Below, piece by piece: positions 6,487 through 12,820 of a DNA stretch of 13,416 nucleotides. Each line of letters opens with the position of its first letter. Position 1 is the first letter of the stretch. This DNA comes from Verrucomicrobiota bacterium (GTDB lineage: Bacteria > Verrucomicrobiota > Verrucomicrobiia > Limisphaerales > UBA1100). The notes under the pieces were generated by a model that was given only the letters and a program-made list of their open reading frames with translations, made no database searches and was not told the origin of the DNA. Where the stretch lies: NCBI GenBank assembly GCA_028872685.1, contig JAPKEI010000033.1, positions 1 through 13,416 on the forward strand, given 5' to 3'. The position numbers were made by a program, and so were the translations under genes.

Positions 6487-7214
6487 TAGTTCTCTGTGCG
6501 TTGATATTGCGAGCGCAGGAATTCGTCGCAGAGCGATTCCATTTCGATGGATAGCGTTTCAATGCGGCGATTGAAATAACTCCACGCCACCAAAGAGGGA
6601 ATGGCAACCACGAGACCGAGCAGCGTGGCGTTGAGGGCGATACTGATGCCTTGGGCGAACACGGGTGTTTGCTGCGCGGTGCCTTCGATGCCCATTCCGT
6701 GAAAGAGCGTGATGAGCCCAAAAAGTGTACCGACTAATCCAAGCAACGGTCCGATGCCGGTGATGATTTCCAAAACCACCACGCCGCGTTCCAGTTTGGC
6801 GACTTCGGCTCGTGCGCGGGTTTGGAGCAGTTCGGCATTTTCTTCGCGCGGTAAATCAAGATGCTCGATGCTCGCGATGAGCAGTCGCCCGTGGGGGGAG
6901 GGGCGCTCGTTGCACGCGGCGCGTAGGGCGAGCAGTTCTTCCGGCTTGCGACAATGGGTGGCGGTTTTGGCCAGTGATTGGGGGATGACAGTTTCGTGTC
7001 GCAAAGCCATCCCGCGTTCTGCAATGAGGCCGAGGCTAATGACCGAAAGAAAAATCAAAATACCGATAATGCCCGTTTCCATTTTGGACTTGGGCGGCTC
7101 GGTTTGTTCGGTGGATGGCTGTGGCGTTGCCGGTTTGCCGGCTACCGCGGGGAGGGCGCAGGTGAGGTACAGGAGGCAGAGTAGGGGGGCGAGGCGCGCG
7201 TAGAGTGAATTCAT
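6486..7214 (-). CDS. exbB: ExbB/TolQ/MotA-family proton channel protein with signal peptide
   Basis: This 242-residue protein forms the multi-pass proton channel that energises TonB. Residues 1-25 look like a cleavable signal peptide ('LLCLLYLTCALPAVAG'), followed by a Pro/Thr-rich periplasmic stretch to about 44. Three membrane helices follow: TM1 (about 46-65), TM2 (about 148-171, 'GIGPLLGLVGTLFGLITLF') and TM3 (about 193-214, within 'GISIALNATLLGLVVAIPS'), the usual MotA/TolQ/ExbB core. The N-terminal signal peptide is absent from Escherichia coli ExbB but occurs in other ExbB subfamilies. I start at ATG 7214 because the signal peptide begins there and the codon overlaps the tonB stop as ATGA; a further upstream start at 7289 would lie deep inside tonB. 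Confidence 0.9.
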   Translation of the reverse strand: MNSLYARLAPLLCLLYLTCALPAVAGKPATPQPSTEQTEPPKSKMETGIIGILIFLSVISLGLIAERGMALRHETVIPQSLAKTATHCRKPEELLALRAACNERPSPHGRLLIASIEHLDLPREENAELLQTRARAEVAKLERGVVVLEIITGIGPLLGLVGTLFGLITLFHGMGIEGTAQQTPVFAQGISIALNATLLGLVVAIPSLVAWSYFNRRIETLSIEMESLCDEFLRSQYQRTEN

Positions 7215-8266
7215 CGAATGATGTAATGAAAAGTAATTCGGCAATTGCGGGAATCTGTTTTTAATTTTTTGCGCATCGTATCCGGCCAACGCTCAAAGAG
7301 TGCAGAGCCGTTGATGGATTCGCGGCAGCAGTATTCTTGAATGCCGCTGGCGCCGGCGCTGGTGATGGTGTTTTCGCGCACTTTCATTCCGGTGATTCGG
7401 CCGTCGGCATGTAACACAAAATCAATCATCACCGTGCCTGGGTAACGGGATTTGCGCGTTTCTAGCAATTGAAACCACTTGGCCTTGATGGTGGCAATGA
7501 AGCGGGCGTCGTATTTACCAAAGCCGGTGAGGCGTACATCGAGTGCGTGAGGTCCTCTCAGTTGGACGCCGCCTTCGAAGGGCATTGGGCGTCCGGCAAT
7601 CGTGCCTTTTCCGGCCTGCGCCTGTGCCTGTGCCAAATTTGGCGGGCGATGTTCAATTACCTTGGGAGTGGTGATGGGAACAGTGCTGGAAAAATTCGGT
7701 GGATTAAAAGGCTGCAACGGAGCGAGCGTGCCCGACTCGCCGGACTGCACAATAGCGAGCGGCGTGGGTCGGTGGGGCGTTGGCTTTTTGGGAATTACAA
7801 CGGGGGCCACTACTGGGCGTGCGGACTGGGGTTTGGCGGGAGAGGGCTTGGCGGCCAACAGTTGTGACGCGGCGCTGGCGTCATCGGAGTGGGCGCGACG
7901 TTCGACTTTTTGTTCGCCCTCGATTTTTGGGGTGTCCGTTTTGCCGATCTCAGGATTGGCGGCGAGACTGTTGGCATCGGAATAGTTTTCCGTTTGTTTG
8001 GGGGCTTCCTCGGTGGCGACGTTGGGATCCACGGGAACGAAGATTTGAGGATTGGCTTTGGCTTCGGGTTCCGGCTCGGCAAGGAGTCGAACGGTCACGA
8101 GGCGTTCCTTGGGTTTTGTGTTTTGGAAAATTGCAGGAGTCTCAAGCCACTTGCCCCAAATGATGCCCGCCACCACTGCGAGGTGGATTGTCAATGTCAC
8201 CACGGCGGCCAGCGTGATGTGGCTGGTCTCAGCTTGTGGCATCGGATGATGGGGGTGGGTTGACAT
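7211..8266 (-). CDS. tonB: Energy transducer TonB
   Basis: TonB spans the periplasm and passes energy from ExbB-ExbD to outer-membrane receptors. The 351-residue protein has a short cytoplasmic N-terminus and one membrane anchor (about 17-38) in which 'TLTIHLAVVAGIIWG' aligns with the Escherichia coli TonB anchor: Thr24 and His28 have the same spacing as Ser16 and His20. A long Pro/Ala/Lys-rich linker (about 60-230) follows, then a TonB C-terminal domain (about 253-351) with 'YPGTVMIDFVLHADGRITG'. That domain holds three cysteines (313, 314, 342), unusual for TonB and possibly able to form a disulfide. The gene leads the operon and its TGA overlaps the exbB ATG. No TonB-dependent receptor lies in the window. 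GAGG directly touches the ATG; ATG at residue 9 is an alternative start. Confidence 0.85.
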   Translation of the reverse strand: MSTHPHHPMPQAETSHITLAAVVTLTIHLAVVAGIIWGKWLETPAIFQNTKPKERLVTVRLLAEPEPEAKANPQIFVPVDPNVATEEAPKQTENYSDANSLAANPEIGKTDTPKIEGEQKVERRAHSDDASAASQLLAAKPSPAKPQSARPVVAPVVIPKKPTPHRPTPLAIVQSGESGTLAPLQPFNPPNFSSTVPITTPKVIEHRPPNLAQAQAQAGKGTIAGRPMPFEGGVQLRGPHALDVRLTGFGKYDARFIATIKAKWFQLLETRKSRYPGTVMIDFVLHADGRITGMKVRENTITSAGASGIQEYCCRESINGSALFERWPDTMRKKLKTDSRNCRITFHYIIR

Positions 8267-8277
8267 CCTCGGGGGTG

Positions 8278-8306
8278 AATATCACCTAAACACGGTCGCG
8301 TGGCAA
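8278..8306 (-). promoter_or_regulatory. Sigma-70-type promoter of tonB-exbB-exbD
   Basis: On the minus strand TTGCCA (8306-8301, five of six to TTGACA), a 17-base spacer and GATATT (8283-8278, four of six to TATAAT) lie in the 47-bp gap between the RNase stop and the tonB start. Transcription would begin around 8271, leaving a leader of only about five bases before ATG 8266. Confidence 0.55.
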
Positions 8307-8313
8307 TGATGAG

Positions 8314-9714
8314 TTAATGTTGCACGGTGAGCTTCTGGTCGCGCACGGGCACGGTGACGCGGGCTTTGGGCTTGAGTTTGCCGAGGGTTTCGCCAAAGGC
8401 GAGGGCGCTTTTCTCCTCACCGTGTACCACATAAATATCACTGATATCGCCGGTGCAAGATTCCACGTGGGCGATCAATTCATCGCGGTCGGCGTGGCCC
8501 GAGAAGGCGTCGTGCCGTGCTACTTGCGCTTTAACTTCATATTTTTCGCCAAAAATATTCACCGGCGAATCGCCATTGGCAATGCGCGCGCCGAGTGTGT
8601 GCTGCGCGCAATAGCCAACAAAGAGCACGAGGTTGTTCGGGTTCTCAATGTTATTTTTCAAATGATGCCGAATGCGGCCGCCTTCACACATTCCTGATGA
8701 GCTGATGATGATGGCCGGGCCATCCAGTTTGTTGAGTTGAATGGAGCGCGAAACCTGTCGAATGTATTGGAGGTTTTCCATACCGAATGGGTTCTGCTTT
8801 TCGCGTAGGAATTGATAAATCGATTCATTGAAACATTCGGGGTGCAACCGGAATACTTCGGTGGCATTCACGCTGAGTGGACTGTCGACAAAGATGGGGA
8901 TATCCGGCAAATCACCGCTCTCGGCGAGTTGATGCAGCGTGTAGACCACCAACTGCGTGCGACCTACAGAAAAGGCGGGGATGATAATTTTTCCGCCGCG
9001 GTGGGCGGTCTCGCGAATGGCTTTGGCGATTTCGACCACGGACAAATCGCGGTCGCCGTGGAGGCGGTTGCCGTAGGTGCTTTCGATGTGAAGCACATCC
9101 ACATTTTCAACCGGCACGGGGTCACGTAAAATGGCGTGCCCGCCGCGGCCCACATCGCCAGTGAAGAGGTAGCGGTATTCTTTGCCGTCCTCGCGGACAT
9201 CGAGCACCACCTGCGCGGAGCCAAGAATGTGGCCGGCATCGTGAAAGGAGAGCGTCACGCCATCGGCGATGAGCATCGGCCGATCGTAATTGAGGGAGAC
9301 AAACTGGCGTCCGGCGCGTTCGGCATCTTCTACGCTATAAAGTGCCTCAACGGGCGGCAGGTTTTTCTTGGCGCGTTTGCGCGAGATGTATTCGGCATCG
9401 TGCTGTTGAATGCGCGCGGAATCAGCGAGCATAATGGACGCCAGATCGCGCGCGGCGTGGGTGCTGAAAATGTTGCCGCGATAGCCCTGCCGCACGAGGT
9501 TTGGGAAATTCCCGCAGTGATCGATGTGCGAATGGCTCAGCACGGCCGCGTCAATGCTGGCGGGGTCGAAAGAGAAATTGCGATTGCGATCGTTGGACTC
9601 ATCGCGTCGGCCCTGATAGAGGCCGCATTCGAGCAAGATTTTCTGCCCGTTCACGCTGAGCACAAACATGGATCCGGTGGTCGTTCGGGTTGCCCCGCAG
9701 AACTGTACTTCCAT
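8314..9714 (-). CDS. MBL-fold beta-CASP ribonuclease (CPSF73/TTHA0252-like)
   Basis: This 466-residue protein is a metallo-beta-lactamase-fold, beta-CASP hydrolase, a family of zinc-dependent RNases that includes CPSF73, archaeal aCPSF and Thermus TTHA0252. All metal-site motifs are present: 'HSHIDHCG' (61-68; His61, His63, Asp65, His66), His162 in 'DAGHILGSA', Asp187 in 'FTGDVGRGG', motif A Glu211 in 'HIESTYGNR', motif B His407 in 'FSGHADRDEL' and motif C His431 in 'VVHGEEKSA'. 'SSSGMCEGGRIRHHL' (338-352) is typical of the family. The C-terminal part forms the RMMBL region. It is probably cytoplasmic and acts in RNA degradation or processing; exact substrates cannot be read from sequence. 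It is transcribed from its own promoter, divergent from apaG with only 42 bp between start codons, and ends 47 bp before tonB. Confidence 0.92.
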   Translation of the reverse strand: MEVQFCGATRTTTGSMFVLSVNGQKILLECGLYQGRRDESNDRNRNFSFDPASIDAAVLSHSHIDHCGNFPNLVRQGYRGNIFSTHAARDLASIMLADSARIQQHDAEYISRKRAKKNLPPVEALYSVEDAERAGRQFVSLNYDRPMLIADGVTLSFHDAGHILGSAQVVLDVREDGKEYRYLFTGDVGRGGHAILRDPVPVENVDVLHIESTYGNRLHGDRDLSVVEIAKAIRETAHRGGKIIIPAFSVGRTQLVVYTLHQLAESGDLPDIPIFVDSPLSVNATEVFRLHPECFNESIYQFLREKQNPFGMENLQYIRQVSRSIQLNKLDGPAIIISSSGMCEGGRIRHHLKNNIENPNNLVLFVGYCAQHTLGARIANGDSPVNIFGEKYEVKAQVARHDAFSGHADRDELIAHVESCTGDISDIYVVHGEEKSALAFGETLGKLKPKARVTVPVRDQKLTVQH

Positions 9715-9720
9715 AAACGC

Positions 9721-9749
9721 ACTATACCAAAAAGCAGGGTATGAGTCGA
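9721..9749 (-). promoter_or_regulatory. Sigma-70-type promoter of the beta-CASP RNase gene, probably leaderless
   Basis: On the minus strand TCGACT (9749-9744, four of six), a 17-base spacer and TATAGT (9726-9721, five of six) precede the ATG at 9714 by six bases. A normal start site 6-8 bases after the -10 falls at or next to the A of the ATG, so the mRNA should have no leader. No Shine-Dalgarno site is present. Confidence 0.6.
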
Positions 9750-9756
9750 GAATGGA

Positions 9757-10200
9757 ATGGACAAGACGCGGCCCAAGGGCTTGAGTGGGCCGGTGGACGG
9801 CAATGATTTCGAGAGTTTGGATGGGTTGAAGGTTTCAGTGGATGAATTGGTGTATCAACCCCAAGTGCTCACCGCGCCGGATCGGCCGCATTGTTTTGCT
9901 TATTATATTACGATCGCCAACGAGACCGACCACACCATCACGCTTAAGGGCCGCAAATGGGTGGTGGAAGAAGCAAGCGGTGAAGTTACGGCGGTGGAGG
10001 GCGATGGGCTCGTGGGTGAAATGCCAACGCTCGAACCGGGCAGTTCATTTAGTTACAACAGTTTTCACGTCATTCATGCCCGCAGAGCCATCGCGCGTGG
10101 AAGCTACATTGGGCTCGATGAAACCGGACGACGCGTGTTGGCGGCAATTCCGGCTTTTGAAATGGTGGTGCCGGATCAGCCGGAAGTGGGCTACGCTTGA
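9757..10200 (+). CDS. apaG: ApaG domain protein (DUF525)
   Basis: This 147-residue protein matches the ApaG/DUF525 family (PF04379), a fibronectin-III-like beta-sandwich. The diagnostic stretch runs from 'VEGDGLVGEMPTLEPG' to 'SSFSYNSFHV' (80-105), preceded by 'FAYYITIANETDHTITLKGRKWVV' type strands (47-70), and 'ARGSYIGLDETGRRVLAAIPAF' follows. In Enterobacteria apaG lies with apaH and ksgA and is linked to Co/Mg resistance; its biochemical role is unsettled and neither partner is present here. It is slightly longer than the usual 125-130 residues because of about 20 extra N-terminal residues. ATG 9757 is used; a weak GAG lies six bases upstream. The stop codon directly abuts the infA stop on the other strand. 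Confidence 0.9.
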   Translation: MDKTRPKGLSGPVDGNDFESLDGLKVSVDELVYQPQVLTAPDRPHCFAYYITIANETDHTITLKGRKWVVEEASGEVTAVEGDGLVGEMPTLEPGSSFSYNSFHVIHARRAIARGSYIGLDETGRRVLAAIPAFEMVVPDQPEVGYA

Positions 10201-10207
10201 TTAGCGT
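10193..10207. terminator. Short hairpin over the apaG/infA stops
   Basis: ACGC (10193-10196) and GCGT (10204-10207) can pair around a seven-base loop that holds both abutting stop codons. There is no U-tract, so termination is uncertain; I list it because the same arrangement occurs at the argG/exbD junction. Confidence 0.2.
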
Positions 10208-10419
10208 TGCCGGAAAATGATGCGCGCCTTGCTTAGATCATAAGGCGACATTTCCACCGTCACCTTGTCTCCGACGCTGATGCGGATCCAATGCTTGCGC
10301 ATTTTTCCGGAAATATGTGCGAGGACTTCGTGGCCATTAGCCAGTTTGGCCATGAACATGGTGCCAGGCATTACCTTCGAAATAACGCCTTCAAGTTGTA
10401 TGGGTTCTTCTTTCGCCAT
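10201..10419 (-). CDS. infA: Translation initiation factor IF-1
   Basis: IF-1 is the small S1-fold factor that blocks the ribosomal A site during initiation. The 72-residue product has the normal length and almost canonical sequence: 'MAKEEPIQLEGVISKVMPG', 'MFMAKLANGHEVLAHISGKM', 'RKHWIRISVGDKVTVEMSPY' and 'DLSKARIIFRQR'. I start at ATG 10419 because all family members begin with M-A-K-E; an in-frame ATG at 10503 would add 28 unrelated residues and overlaps a terminator. No clear Shine-Dalgarno site or promoter was found in the 67 bp between that terminator and the start. infA stands alone here, away from the ribosomal-protein operon it often joins. Confidence 0.96.
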   Translation of the reverse strand: MAKEEPIQLEGVISKVMPGTMFMAKLANGHEVLAHISGKMRKHWIRISVGDKVTVEMSPYDLSKARIIFRQR

Positions 10420-10485
10420 GCGAGAAAGCGCGCACCTTGCCGAGTGGGTCAATCGAAAGCAAGCCAAACCCACCCACAAAGTGCA

Positions 10486-10516
10486 CAAAAAAACCGACCT
10501 CACAAAGGGCCGGTTT
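10486..10516 (-). terminator. Intrinsic terminator downstream of the TlpA-like gene
   Basis: On the minus strand AAACCG-GC-CCT (10516-10506) pairs with AGG-T-CGGTTT (10500-10491) around a five-base loop, with a 2x1 internal loop, and is followed by a continuous run of T (10493-10486). It lies 24-54 bp after the TlpA-like stop and ends before infA. CACCCAC (10471-10477) and GTGGGTG (10530-10536) flank it and could extend the stem. Confidence 0.7.
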
Positions 10517-10539
10517 GAATTGTTTTTGAGTGGGTGAGG

Positions 10540-11343
10540 TTACTTTTCGCTCGGGCTATCTTTGCCGGCAGCCAGTAATTTTTCAACTTTCTCTTCAAGG
10601 TTGTGGCGCGCGTTCATGTCCACCAAGTTTCCCTTGGTGTCGATTAGCCACATGGCCGGGATGCTGCGGATGCCAAACTCTTTGGCGATGGCGTTGCTCC
10701 AGCCTTTGCCGTCGAAGTGCTGCGGCCAAGGCATGCCCTTTTCGGCCACGAACTCGGTGAGCTTGTCTTCCTTACTGTCGAGAGAAATACCGATAATCTC
10801 AAAACCTTTTTTGTGGAGCTTGGCGTATGTTTTTTTGACGTTGGGGATTTCCGCAACGCACGGCCCGCACCAAGTTGCCCAAAAATCGATGAGCACTACT
10901 TTGCCTTTCATTTTGGAAACATCGACCTTGCGTCCGTTCACGGAGGTGAACTTGATAGGTACGGGGTTTCCCAGTGCATTCATTTTTTTCAGTTCGGACT
11001 TGGCGCGATCAGTAATGCGGGCGAATTTTTCGTCCTTTAGGCCGGCCAGTTCGGTGATGGTTTTCTTTTTAAGTTTTTCGTCCGAACTCATTGATGCGGC
11101 TTCCAGCATCATGGCGCGCGGGCCGACTTCCGATGGGAATTGCTTGGCGAGTTCGCGGGCACCTTTTAGGTAGGCAGCCATGGCACCGTCGCGATCCTTT
11201 GCCATCATGGGTTTGATCTTCGCGATCAATTCTTTAGCAGCATCGCTAAACGTAGGTTTTTTGTCTTCAGCAGAAACTGTGAGGCTGAACATAAGCGCCG
11301 CCACAAAGGACATCCGCAGGAGGTTTTGGATTGTGTTTTTCAT
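10540..11343 (-). CDS. Secreted TlpA-like thioredoxin-fold thiol-disulfide oxidoreductase
   Basis: This 267-residue protein has a signal peptide (about 1-25: basic start, hydrophobic 'MSFVAALMFSLTVSA', likely cut before 'EDKK'), so it should act in the periplasm. Residues about 30-125 are a charged helical region of unknown role. The C-terminal thioredoxin fold (about 128-260) has 'KGKVVLIDFWATWCGPC' with the redox pair Cys159 and Cys162 and the cis-proline loop 'SIPAMWLID' (Pro229), as in TlpA/ResA proteins that reduce periplasmic disulfides. The partner protein is unknown and no cytochrome c maturation genes are near. It has its own likely promoter (11369-11396) and a strong terminator, so it appears monocistronic. 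No Shine-Dalgarno site precedes ATG 11343. Confidence 0.9.
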   Translation of the reverse strand: MKNTIQNLLRMSFVAALMFSLTVSAEDKKPTFSDAAKELIAKIKPMMAKDRDGAMAAYLKGARELAKQFPSEVGPRAMMLEAASMSSDEKLKKKTITELAGLKDEKFARITDRAKSELKKMNALGNPVPIKFTSVNGRKVDVSKMKGKVVLIDFWATWCGPCVAEIPNVKKTYAKLHKKGFEIIGISLDSKEDKLTEFVAEKGMPWPQHFDGKGWSNAIAKEFGIRSIPAMWLIDTKGNLVDMNARHNLEEKVEKLLAAGKDSPSEK

Positions 11344-11368
11344 AGTTTAAATATTTCGGGCAACGACG

Positions 11369-11396
11369 ATTCTAGCTCATTTCTGACGATTGGCCA
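11369..11396 (-). promoter_or_regulatory. Sigma-70-type promoter of the TlpA-like gene
   Basis: On the minus strand TGGCCA (11396-11391, four of six), a 16-base spacer and TAGAAT (11374-11369, five of six) would start transcription near 11362, about 19 bases before ATG 11343. The leader is AT-rich and has no Shine-Dalgarno site. Confidence 0.45.
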
Positions 11397-11403
11397 GTTT
11401 TAT

Positions 11404-11541
11404 TTATGGTCTATAGGTGGTGCTGGCTGGCTTGACGGTGAGCAGTTTTTCACTTTGTCGACTGTCACGGAGTTGGGCGGCTTGGTTGTTAAAAGTTAGG
11501 GCGCTGAAAATGATGGCTGCGATGAGCTTTGTTTTGATCAG
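11404..11541 (-). CDS. Candidate small secreted peptide overlapping the mscS-family stop
   Basis: The 194-bp gap between the TlpA-like and mscS-family genes holds a 45-codon frame ending at TAA 11406-11404. It reads (M)IKTKLIAAIIFSALTF, then NNQAAQLRDSRQSEKLLTV, then KPASTTYRP: a positively charged start, a hydrophobic core and a polar tail, the layout of a signal peptide plus a short mature peptide of about 23 residues. The only start with a ribosome-binding site is CTG (11541-11539), which overlaps the channel gene's TGA as CTGA and has AAGGA six bases upstream, inside that gene. CTG starts are rare, so the frame could also be the decayed remnant of a gene that once began ATGA, or chance. 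I do not recognise a family. Confidence 0.35.
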   Translation of the reverse strand: MIKTKLIAAIIFSALTFNNQAAQLRDSRQSEKLLTVKPASTTYRP

Positions 11542-12788
11542 GCAGTATCCTTGAGTATTTTGAGTCCGTCGTCTTTGATGTACATCGTCTGTGTGGGATA
11601 GGCGAACTCGAGGCCCATTTCTTCAGCGACATCCATAATTTTCAAATTCACCCGCTGGCGGGTTTCCAGATAATCCTTCCAAACCGTGGTGGCGGCGAAG
11701 TAATACAGGAATACATCCAGTGAGCTGGGGCCAAAATCAGTGAACTGCACTAGCATATAATCCTGATCCACGCCTTCGTCTTCTTGCAAAAGTTTTTCGA
11801 CTCGCTTGATAAATTTTCGGATTTGATCGGGCTTGGCATCGTACGTCAAACCGAGGGTCATCTTGATGCGGCGTTTGGGCATTTGTGACCAGTTCTTGAT
11901 CGTCTCTGTGGCGAGCGTGCCGTTGGGGACGGTCATTAGCGTTTTGTCGAACATTCGAATTTTGGTGCTGCGAAAACCGATTTCCTCCACGTCGCCATCG
12001 ATGCCGCTGCCCACAGTAATCCAGTCGCCCACTTTGTACGGTCGGTCAGATAGAATGTTTACCGTACCCACAAGGTTAGCTACTGAATCCTTCGCTCCCA
12101 TCGAAAACGCCAGTGCGCCCACACTGAGCAAGGCGGCGAGGCCGGTGATATTCACGCCGATGGTTGCTAGAATTGTAAGGCCACCCACGATAACCACCAT
12201 GATACGCAGTGCCTTTTTAATGAGCGGCACGAACTGGCCCTTCATGCCTGCGTCTTTGTGGGAAACCAGTTCATCGAGGTAATGGGCCGCTACATCCACC
12301 AAGCGATACACGCCCCAAATTATAACGATGCCGAGAAAGATCGTATAACTTTTTCCGATCACGGCAGCTGGGAAATTGGCAAGATTGAAGACCAACAGAA
12401 ACGCCGCTACATGAATCGCGCCAATCATCACAAAAGCGTTCACCGGCTTGATGATGGATTCGAACAAAAGGTCATCCCATTCCGCCTCAGTTTTTGCCAC
12501 GAGAGCAGTGATCTTTTTCTCGATGTATTTGATGACGATTCGCTTAATGACTAATCCGATGAGGATGGCCAGAAAAGCGGCAACGAATTGCCACGTGGAA
12601 ATCCCCAAGATTTTTTGGCCGAGATTGCTCTCGAGTGTCTGCACCCATTCGGACTCGCCGAGGGTTTTCTTGTAGCCCTCGGTTTTTTGTGTGGCCACAT
12701 CGTTTGTGCTTGTGGCGGCGGCAATGGGGCCGATGGTGAAGATGAATAGTAACGCCAAAAGGGCGATTCGGGAAAGCCAATGGTTCAT
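11538..12788 (-). CDS. MscS-family mechanosensitive ion channel with signal peptide
   Basis: This 416-residue inner-membrane channel belongs to the MscS family, which releases solutes on hypo-osmotic shock. A signal peptide (about 1-25, ending 'IGPIAAA') and a periplasmic segment (about 26-62) precede membrane helices near 66-88, 117-135, 146-165 and 192-212. The pore helix 'GLAALLSVGALAFSMGAKDSVANLVG' (216-241) carries the small-residue Ala/Gly pattern of MscS TM3. The beta domain follows with 'RPYKVGDWITVG' (249-260), 'GDVEEIGFRSTKIR' (265-278) and 'TVPNG' (286-290), then the alpha-beta C-domain. I start at ATG 12788 because it begins the signal peptide; no Shine-Dalgarno site is visible. 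It lies 32 bp after mgtE on the same strand and is probably co-transcribed. Confidence 0.92.
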   Translation of the reverse strand: MNHWLSRIALLALLFIFTIGPIAAATSTNDVATQKTEGYKKTLGESEWVQTLESNLGQKILGISTWQFVAAFLAILIGLVIKRIVIKYIEKKITALVAKTEAEWDDLLFESIIKPVNAFVMIGAIHVAAFLLVFNLANFPAAVIGKSYTIFLGIVIIWGVYRLVDVAAHYLDELVSHKDAGMKGQFVPLIKKALRIMVVIVGGLTILATIGVNITGLAALLSVGALAFSMGAKDSVANLVGTVNILSDRPYKVGDWITVGSGIDGDVEEIGFRSTKIRMFDKTLMTVPNGTLATETIKNWSQMPKRRIKMTLGLTYDAKPDQIRKFIKRVEKLLQEDEGVDQDYMLVQFTDFGPSSLDVFLYYFAATTVWKDYLETRQRVNLKIMDVAEEMGLEFAYPTQTMYIKDDGLKILKDTA

Positions 12789-12820
12789 GGCGCGACAGTG
12801 TGCAGTTATTGATTTGCGGG

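Noticed and set aside
7780..8263. Plus-strand frames of about 125 codons opposite tonB
   Set aside because: They are complements of the Pro/Lys-rich TonB linker, giving Trp/Arg/Gly-rich products without domain features.
9136..9744. 202-codon open frame on the plus strand antisense to the beta-CASP RNase
   Set aside because: The minus-strand frame has every catalytic motif of the family; the plus-strand frame is a low-complexity shadow rich in Ala, Gly and Val.
10420..10503. 28-codon upstream extension of infA with a hydrophobic start
   Set aside because: IF-1 begins M-A-K-E at 10419; the extension overlaps the TlpA-like gene's terminator and has no ribosome-binding site.
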